64,000 nucleotides of DNA from Gnetum montanum (taxonomy: Eukaryota; Streptophyta; Gnetopsida; Gnetales; Gnetaceae), in assembly GCA_015680685.1 (NCBI GenBank), contig MNCI01025228.1, positions 252,285 to 316,284 on the forward strand, given 5' to 3'. The first letter of the stretch is position 1. Every line of letters starts with the position of its first letter. A program made the translations under genes and the position numbers. Positions 56,936 through 64,000 of this stretch are shown here, piece by piece. Under the pieces are notes generated by a model. It ran no database searches. It was not told where the DNA came from and saw nothing but the letters and a program-made list of their open reading frames with translations.

Positions 56936-59500
56936 TAATAACATGACATACAAAATGAGCTTGTAAAATCAAAATGCTACAAAAGTTGAGTCAAGTGACA
57001 TTGCTATCATTAAGGTGGTGTTGAAAGGCTTTGCTTTATGATGGCCTTAATTCTTGATTGTCACTTTGCAACTGAAATTTTACATGCAATGTTGTTGTAT
57101 TTTGCCACTAGAAAAGTCACATTCCCTATTGTCTTGTGGCATGCACAATGATTCCAGTACGCCACAATTGATACAAAATAGGGAGGAGTAATCTTCACCA
57201 AATGCGATGGCCAAGCTAGGCATAATTCCTTCACGTGACAATGTATTAATGTTATCAGGGACATGCTACTGCCACTAGGAGCTTAAAAACAGACCTAAGA
57301 GCCCCTAAGCCCCTACTTCCACTAACAGCCTTTGAGCCACCAAGGTTCAGTTGATTAGGCTGAAGTTCAATCCTCACGACCAAAGACACAATTGGGGCTA
57401 TTGTAGCTCATAATTATCCAACCAAAGGAATAGAGAGTTCTGAGGTACCCAAATATGCAATGCGATGGAAGTATCCATCAACACAGGTGATACCTCTCAT
57501 ATTGGTCTTCTGCAATCAATTCTTAGAATAAATGCTTAAGAGCTTTAAATCTCTTTACAATCTCAGTTGAAATATATACTCTTACGCTTTATGTTTAATA
57601 AAAGCTTCTCTTTGCCTCTTCCAAAACAAAATCATGCTGTCTATAATCAATATCATATGTTATCTATTATAGAACAATGCAAGTACATGGCCACTTTGAA
57701 TGCCTAATTACTTGTTTAAGAATGCAACTATCGTTCACTGTCAATCTTGGTCCTGTTAATATAATGAAGTAAAATAAAACATTACAGAAATAATGTATGA
57801 TTAATGATACTATCTGATCCGATAATAAACCAGGTGTTTAAAATTTATGTTAAGACAAGTAAATGAAAACTATGCATATGTCTATTCCATCTCCTTGGGC
57901 TTTGGCTCTTGATTACAGGGAGATAGGCTGTATAGAACTTTCAGTTCTAGCTTCTTGGAATGTGGAATGAAATGAACAGTGGCTTTGAAAGATGCGTTAT
58001 GCTGGGAGAGGTTCCTGTTTATGCCATCATCAAGTACATAAAAGAAAGATAAAATGCACAATGTGGTAATTATGGGATGGCGTACGAGAAGGTGGACATT
58101 ACATATGTCCTATAAAACTCTAAACTTCTTGTGACTTTCTAACCTTCATATGTTTCGGATTCCAGAAAGTCAGATGACTCAATTGCCTGATGCACAAATA
58201 GAATAACAAAAAGACAGATAATTTTCCGTTCCGACTCATAGAAGCTCAGAATTAAAGACAACAGAGACAGGGCATGTACAAATTTGGATAATCATGCTGA
58301 AGATGGGTTGATCTTTTTGGAAACTTTTACTCAAGTAGCCCATCGAGCACTCTGTCACAAATTGAATATAATAAATTTTTTTATCATGGATTTCATATTC
58401 CAATATATTTCCTTGTACTAGCAGACTGTTATCGCATTAATGATTCAAGACATATAAATAGGGCACATATCAGTTAGGTAAGTACGTAAATAAGATTTTC
58501 TAAAGTCTAACAAAAAGCTGAATCTAACCTAATGATATAAAGGCATATAGGATAAGGCAAAAAGATTACTATTTTTTCAGTAAGAAAATAGCTCAGTAAT
58601 GCACTATTCTTTTTATCATGGCATTCACATTCAGTTGGCTGTTTTCCGATAAACCTCGTAATTTTCATAACGAATATTGGTTGTACTGTATGATGTTAGC
58701 AAAATTGCAAGAACATCCATTTTGCATTCTTCTGAAGTTTCATTTGGTCCTTCTAGCCACAAATTATGAACTTTCATGGACATCAACTTGATTTTAGCCC
58801 AAATAGTTGATAATACGAAACTGTTCTTTCAATCTCACCTAGTTGTTATTTAGAGACCATTCTTCTTGTTAATGTTAACAGAGAATAGGTTTCTTCCAAC
58901 CAGCTGGTATGCCTTTTGCTTCTAGGATTTCTTGTTAACCGTGTGTCAATATCTATAATCAATTAACTTCAGGTATGCACGTGCCACCTGGTGGCACAGG
59001 GAAAACGTGCGTTCAGGCTGATATCAGGTAAACAAATGGCGACAAAAACTGTTGTCAAGTTACACTTATCCCTTAATATGGTCACCCAGTTCAATGGGAT
59101 AAAGGCAATGATAAGGATGATGCATCAATACGTACGTTGCTTTGCCATCCATTCCGCCTTAGGAATAAACACACACTAAAATTGCTACGATGTTATATTT
59201 AGTTTCCCTCTTTTCCATGAATCAACAAACATTGCACTGTTTTAAATTGCATTCCCAGCCAACAGTGTTTTGTTTTTTCTGTCTCTCTCTTTCTTTTAGT
59301 CAAAAGGGTGAGCACCAGTTGGTTATGATTTCGTTGGTAAGCTCCTCTTGGTTATAAGTGCACATGTTCAATCCTCACTTAAGGCATACCTTAGGGTGTT
59401 GGGTTATATTTTCCATTTAATCAAAAAATCTTTAAAAAAATTGGTTTCTCATATTTCAATATATATTATATTGTTAATAACTGCTACTAAAATGGTACAG
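56936..59500. other. intergenic or intron sequence
   Basis: No exon is supported. If the alpha-galactosidase fragment downstream was once a longer gene, its missing upstream exons are not recognisable here. A 17-bp perfect palindrome, GTGCCACCTGGTGGCAC, is at 58981-58997. Confidence 0.35.
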
Positions 59501-60359
59501 ATCCTCTTGCTGTGCAAGGAAGAAAGGTTTTGGCAGTAGGTCCTGATGGCTGTCAGCAGGTAAACCTCCATTTTTTATTCCAGCTTGTTCACTTGGAGCA
59601 GTCATTTCGTATGGCCTTTCAATTTTTGTCATATTTTAAGGCTTGATGCCTAGGTCTTAATGCTGCCAAATAATGAAACATTTGTTGACATGGATGATAA
59701 TTTTGATGTACGGAAAAAATTATCAGAATTCTTTAAAAAAAGAACAGCATGCTTCTCTGGCACGAAGGATTTCTAACACAAAATTTGTCAACGATGGCAA
59801 TGCGCTTTACTAGTTTTATCATGAACTTGAGTTTCAGCAAAGTAATTCATGTTTACCATGTTCAATTATGGGTTTGCTTCTGGCTGATTATATCGTATGA
59901 AGGAGATGCCTTGCTGTTGTATTTAATACGTAATTGTACATGTTGAAATAATTTGATTCAAATTCAAGGTGTGGACTGCTCCGCTGTCTGAGAGTCGTTT
60001 GGTAATAGTTCTTTGGAATAGATGTCAAGAGCCTACAGCCATCCAAGCTAAGTGGGAAAGTATTGGTCTTGACTCATCCGTGCCAGTCTCTGTGAGAGAC
60101 TTATGGAAGGTACGTTTTAGCGTTGCTTGTGTTCATTTATTAAAATTATTTTTACGTGATCCCTGTCAAGTTCTTGCAAATTCATTTGTTCATATTGGTG
60201 GATTAATGTTTTTTTTTAACTTTTTTTTTTTTGCAGCATGAAACCTTGTCCCAAAATTTTGTTGGTTCTATAGTTAAGAAAAGTACCACCATAAATATAG
60301 GTAAGTGTTACATGGCAACCCTCCCATGTTTGCATGGAGCCATGTTTGAACAAGTTTAA
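59501..60359 (+). pseudogene. alpha-galactosidase (GH27) 3'-terminal exons, gene fragment
   Basis: Three exons with matching splice phases encode the C-terminal beta-sandwich part of a plant alpha-galactosidase, an enzyme that removes alpha-1,6-galactose from raffinose-type sugars and galactomannans. Exon 59501-59559 reads DPLAVQGRKVLAVGPDGCQQ, after acceptor TGGTACAG and before donor GTAAAC. Exon 59969-60109 reads VWTAPLSESRLVIVLWNRCQ through VPVSVRDLWK, before GTACG. Exon 60237-60359 reads HETLSQNFVGSIVKKSTTIN, then diverges from the usual family ending and stops at TAA. The catalytic barrel exons are absent upstream. The exons themselves have no stops, so decay is recent, or the rest of the gene lies elsewhere. 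Confidence 0.8.
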
Positions 60360-61064
60360 TATTACAAAAAATCAGAAGTCGTACAGTATTGACGTATCAA
60401 GTCCTTCCAAATATATATATATATATATATAATAAAAAAATAAAAAAATTTCGACAAAAACCATAAAACTTAAGGCTTATTTTTTTTAACTCATTTTCTT
60501 ATTTCAGTTTTCCCCGCATTGCGGTTGACATGGGAAAGGTAGTTGGCAGTTTAGAGTTAGGGTTTCTCCAGCAAGCTGCTATTTACAACGGAGCCAGCCA
60601 AAGCCAAAGGGAGGTGGAGCCAGAGTTTGCAACGACCATTTTTTGTTTTGCAGCTAGAAGGGTGGGGCACCGATCAGGGCCTTCACTTGCTCTAGCAATG
60701 CCTTCCGGCAGCTTTTCTCTAAGCCACATACTCCAACAATTGGCACCAGTGCAGTAGTAATTGCTGAATGACGATTTTCTGTTTTCTCAGACAGAAACAG
60801 ACACGTTTTTTTTTTCTGCCCACGCGGCTGAGACCAATGCCCAACATCCAACAGTGGTGGTGCCAACGCAGATACCGTGAAGGGTATCGGTAGAAGTCTT
60901 TCTTTCTGCCTATAAACAGAAACCTGGTAGAGACATGTTGTATGCCTAGGCAACACAAATAGCATTAACATCATTTTGTTTTTTATTTATTTGCTTTTAA
61001 ACAATAAGACCGATTTTTTTCTCTGCCATCTCCAAGCATAGAAGCAATCGCGATGGCAGACAAC
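60360..61064. other. intergenic or LTR sequence with a TA microsatellite
   Basis: TA dinucleotide run at 60,411-60,430. From about 60,530 the DNA is GC-richer, resembling in composition the 8.5-9.5 kb LTR-like stretch. It may be the upstream part of the element F LTR. No gene supported. Confidence 0.4.
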
Positions 61065-61190
61065 ATTTACAGTTTTCAATATTATTATTTGCATTTTATT
61101 TCGAATTATTTATTATACTCTTTTAAATTTACAGTTTTCAATATTATTATTTGCATTTTATAAAAATTATTTATTATACCATTTTAAATT
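61065..61190. repeat. two-copy 62-bp tandem duplication
   Basis: ATTTACAGTTTTCAATATTA starts at 61065 and again at 61127, with small differences at the unit ends. Confidence 0.85.
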
Positions 61191-61245
61191 GCTTGAATTA
61201 TTTAACTCTTCAATATTCTTATTAAATTTAAATCTTTTAAAATTT

Positions 61246-61403
61246 TTTTAAAAATATTATTATTGTTGTTTTTGTCACATAGCTCTTTCCAACTGAGATT
61301 ATTCCCTGGTTTCCATACCTATATGGGAGGTGCCTTAGGTGATAGTTTCCTAAAATGAGTTTTCATAGGTGTTGGCGGCGTGTCCAAAATTTACGCATCA
61401 ACA
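61246..61403 (+). repeat. 3' end of the 5' LTR of element F
   Basis: Matches 9646-9794 and ends CATCAACA, six bases before a PBS-like site. The left end of the LTR was not found. Confidence 0.6.
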
Positions 61404-61409
61404 CCTTTT

Positions 61410-61426
61410 TGGCGCTAGAAGAAAGG
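61410..61426 (+). other. candidate primer-binding site, element F
   Basis: TGGCGCTAGAAGAAAGG begins with TGG, the complement of the tRNA CCA end, just after the LTR. I am not sure which tRNA it matches; it is not the Asp type of A-E. Confidence 0.5.
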
Positions 61427-61806
61427 CAGTTTCTCAACATTTTCTTTATTTTCCTTTTATGTTTCTTTTTTTTTAGAAAAAAAAATTATTATCATTTTTT
61501 TATTGTTTGTTTTATTTTTGCCTCCCTATTTTCAGTTTTATTGCTCTATTTTAGTTTTATTTTCAAATCTCCAAATTTATATTCTAGCAATCCTTTTTTT
61601 AATTTGTTTTTCTGAAATTTAATTAAGGTGATTTAAATCATTTTAATTTCAATTTACTTTTCTAAAATTTTGTAATTCCAAGTTTACTTTAAAAATAAAA
61701 AAATAAAAAAATATTAAAAAAATATATAGTATTCAAATATTTTTTTCCATTTTCTTTAATTTTCACAGTTTATTAGTATTTTACATTTCCTGTTATTTTT
61801 CATTTT

Positions 61807-62979
61807 ATGAGTAACTCTTCTTACAGAACATCTCAACAAAGAACTTATACTCCTACCCCTAGTCAACTAACTACTTGTCAATTTACTTTGAGAAAACAAT
61901 GAGCTTCACTTTTTCCAAGTTCAATTTCTAAAAAACCTCGGACTAAAATGACAGCCCATTAATCCCCAGCTCCCTTAGTAAGAAACCCTTTTAACCTTCA
62001 TAATTACCATGACATACCAAAATCCCTTCAAAACATAAATTTATTTTTCAATCCTACAACCTCTACGAATGATGCCCACTAACACATACAATGTTTTGAA
62101 ACCTTACTAGGGATCCACAACATTATACATAATGATGTGGCATGCAGGGTGTTTGTAACAACATTTAGGACCAAAGCAACCCAACGGTTCTTAATGCTTC
62201 CTAATGCCTCTATTAACACATGGCAAGAATTCAAAAACAAGTTTTTGAATCAATTTGACAAATTTACAAACTCTGCTATCGCATCAAGCAACTTTACCAG
62301 CCTAAGAAAGCTACATGGGGAAAATGTTAGGGATTATAACTTTAGATTCCTTCATCAACTTGCCTATGTGCCAAATGAGATGCGACCACAACTAGATGGT
62401 ATCCTCAACTTCTATCTCTCTACCATCGATCTATTCTTCGCTTATGCCATTAAATCTGATCCCAACATAATAGAAATACAAAGTGCAATGTTAAAAGCTA
62501 TGGAATTAGAGCAAATAACCCTTATGAACAACATCCAAACCCAATTTGGGATGATGAGTGTTAGTAACCCTATGCAATCAAATCCACTCCTTCTACCAAC
62601 TTTTCAAACATCTAATATTATGCCTCAAGTTGTTTCTCTCTTTCAACTAACCCAACCTTTAAGTAATTACTCTCAAGGCTCCATGTCCTCTTCATTCTTA
62701 CCATCCAACACTGGTTTAAATGATGACCAATCAAAAGCCTTGATCCAATCCATTATAAACCCAAAAGGGACATCAAATTCTATTAAACCACCAACCCAAA
62801 CTCAAAATCAGATGACCCAAATACTCACTTCACTACAAAGACTATCCAATAAAGTGGTTGAGCTAAAGAGGAAAAATAACAAAAGCCCTATACAACCAGA
62901 AAAACTAAGTGTATCAATCAACGATGATTATTGTCATCTTCATAATATGAGGCAACATTTCGAAAAGACTTGTCCTTAA
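61807..62979 (+). pseudogene. gypsy gag, element F
   Basis: ATG 61807 opens MSNSSYRTSQQRTYTPTPSQ. Three stops precede 62137; from there 280 codons are open. The Gag core lies at residues 1-110 of that piece (NTWQEFKNKFLNQFDKF, SLRKLHGENVRDYNFRF). A Pro/Ser/Gln-rich linker follows, then a Cys/His cluster YCHLHNMRQHFEKTCP just before a TAA at 62977. The C-x-L-H-x6-H...C arrangement resembles the CCHC-like finger of Athila/Tat Gag proteins. The product would form the particle. The frame continues unchanged after the TAA, so that stop is probably a single mutation. Confidence 0.78.
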
Positions 62980-62982
62980 TTC

Positions 62983-64000
62983 ATGACATTGTATGGTGAC
63001 AATACCCAAGGGCAACAAAATGGGAAAACCCCTATCATGGTCCTTAATGTACTTCATGAGACAGAAAATGAAGAGGTTTCCTCATTAGAACAAATTATGG
63101 TAGACGACCCTAACCCACACAACACTCGCTACTGCAAAATTAGTGACATTATGAATGCTACACAACAACAAACTAGGAACAATTCCTATATACCTTCAAA
63201 CAGAAGAGCTCCTAGTCAAAACAATGCAAATAACCAATCCAGGTCATCCCAAGTAATTGCCCCACAACAACCAAACCCCTCATCTATACATAGAAGAGTT
63301 CCATCTCAATAAGAAGCCAAAGATGAACATAAGAATTATGATTTGGTTGAGGAGTTAAAAAGAGTTAAAGCCAACATTTCGATGTATGACCTTCTACACT
63401 ATAACGAAATGAAAGAAGTGATTCAGGATATGGTTCATATACCCATAGCCCAAAGAGAAAAATCCCCAATTCCTAAAAGGCAAGTTCACTTTGCAGAAAG
63501 TCCTAACACATTATTAGTACAAAACGTGAATAATTCCATGTCTAGAAAAAATGACCATCCCCCTTTCCTAACCACTTTGATTATTTTAGGAAAGAATGTC
63601 CATAATTGTTTAATGGATTCTAGTCCAACTGTTAGTGTTATGCCTCTTGACGTTTGTAACGCTTTAGGAGCACAAATGATACCACAAACTAAAAGTGTGA
63701 TTCAACTCAATGGATCTAACGTAGCTGTGGTAGGGTTATTAAAAGGAGCAAAGGTACAACTTAAGCAATACCTTACATTTACATGTTATATGAATATCCT
63801 AGTAGTTGACATGAAACCCACATATGGTGTGCTCTTATCTAGGACTTTTGGAGCTAAGTTTGAGGGCTTCTTTAGGTCAGATTTCTCAGAATTATTGATC
63901 CCTATCAAAGGAAAATCTGAATACATGACTATACCACAAGAACCCTTCTACAAACAAGTAGTAACAACCTTGGATCAACAAAATCAATCTTTGGAAGATC
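62983..64000 (+). pseudogene. gag-protease continuation, element F
   Basis: Same frame as gag. First comes a hydrophilic Gln/Asn/Ser-rich region (to 63312, with a TAA at 63310-63312). An uninterrupted 229-codon stretch then runs to the window edge. It includes MYDLLHYNEMKEVIQDM (near 63,380) and a retropepsin domain with the active-site loop CLMDSSPTVSVMPLDVC at 63607-63657. The canonical D-S-G-A reads D-S-S-P here, so catalysis should be lost. Later LVVDMKPTYGVLLSRTF fits the I-L-G-R-P/D-W-L segment. RT is expected just outside the window. Confidence 0.75.

Larger units (their letters stand above)
61404..64000 (+). mobile_element. Ty3/gypsy element F, 5' internal part, runs off the window
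   Basis: After the LTR end come a PBS-like site, an AT-rich leader, gag and a protease domain. Pol should follow beyond 64000. The element is much less decayed than A-E: one frame runs from 61807 to the window end with about five stops. Confidence 0.8.

Noticed and set aside
57335-57400. tRNA-like or SINE-like B box (GTTCAATCCTCAC), with a similar one near 59,370
   Set aside because: The B-box-like words recur, but no convincing A box at the right distance and no cloverleaf could be formed. Too weak to call a tRNA or SINE.
58981-59010. PPGGTGKT-like Walker A peptide on the plus strand
   Set aside because: The bases are largely the perfect palindrome GTGCCACCTGGTGGCAC. No exon context or other ATPase motif follows, and the frame stops soon after.
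61355-61615. 86-codon Phe-rich ORF at the element F leader
   Set aside because: It spans the LTR end, PBS and T-rich leader. Hydrophobicity comes from T runs.

Overview
This is plant nuclear DNA. It is AT-rich, has no long intact host gene, and is dominated by layered LTR retrotransposons: Ty3/gypsy elements primed by tRNA-Asp and a Ty1/copia derivative primed by initiator tRNA-Met. There are also scraps of NLR disease-resistance genes, an alpha-galactosidase 3' end and a LINE. The repeat load, the NLR leucine-rich-repeat style and the large number of decayed gypsy copies suggest a gymnosperm-like or other large plant genome. That placement is inference.

Layout. 1-5939: 3' part of gypsy element A (decayed pol, non-coding tail, 3' LTR). 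6545-7045: decayed LRR region of an NLR gene. About 8500-9794: LTR-like sequence with a GC-richer core. 9795-13289: degenerate minus-strand LTR element recognised by its primer-binding site. 13290-23172: gypsy element B, same family as A, with both LTRs and decayed gag-protease-RT-RNaseH-integrase. 23229-23540: minisatellite. 23985 to about 27150: minus-strand element C, with one LTR and a long coiled-coil reading frame. 27155-40343: element D, LTR-gag-LTR without pol, split by element E (31185-37806, minus strand), which is flanked by the direct repeat ACTCC.

42183-50129: a tandem array of a short copia derivative, LTR-internal-LTR-internal and so on, with a 1699-bp period and five LTRs. Each internal region carries a chimeric reading frame joining the first residues of a copia Gag to a pre-integrase domain and then to a GC-rich unidentified sequence. 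The array stops at an N. From 50131 to 60360 the DNA is less transposon-dominated: a duplicated block of about 600 bp, a candidate two-exon reading frame, a decayed NB-ARC region, a LINE remnant and the last exons of an alpha-galactosidase. The right edge (about 61250-64000) holds the start of another gypsy element (F) with a nearly continuous gag-protease frame.

Elements A, B, D and E share LTR ends (TGATGA...TCATCA), a purine tract of the type ATGGGGGTA, and several conserved non-coding blocks before the 3' LTR; a tRNA-Asp-type PBS is visible in B, D and E. A and B have pol, D has only gag, and E has gag plus an accessory reading frame with its own TATA-like box. This looks like an autonomous/non-autonomous partnership. 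The features most worth follow-up are the copia tandem array with its captured GC-rich segment and the accessory reading frames of E and C.
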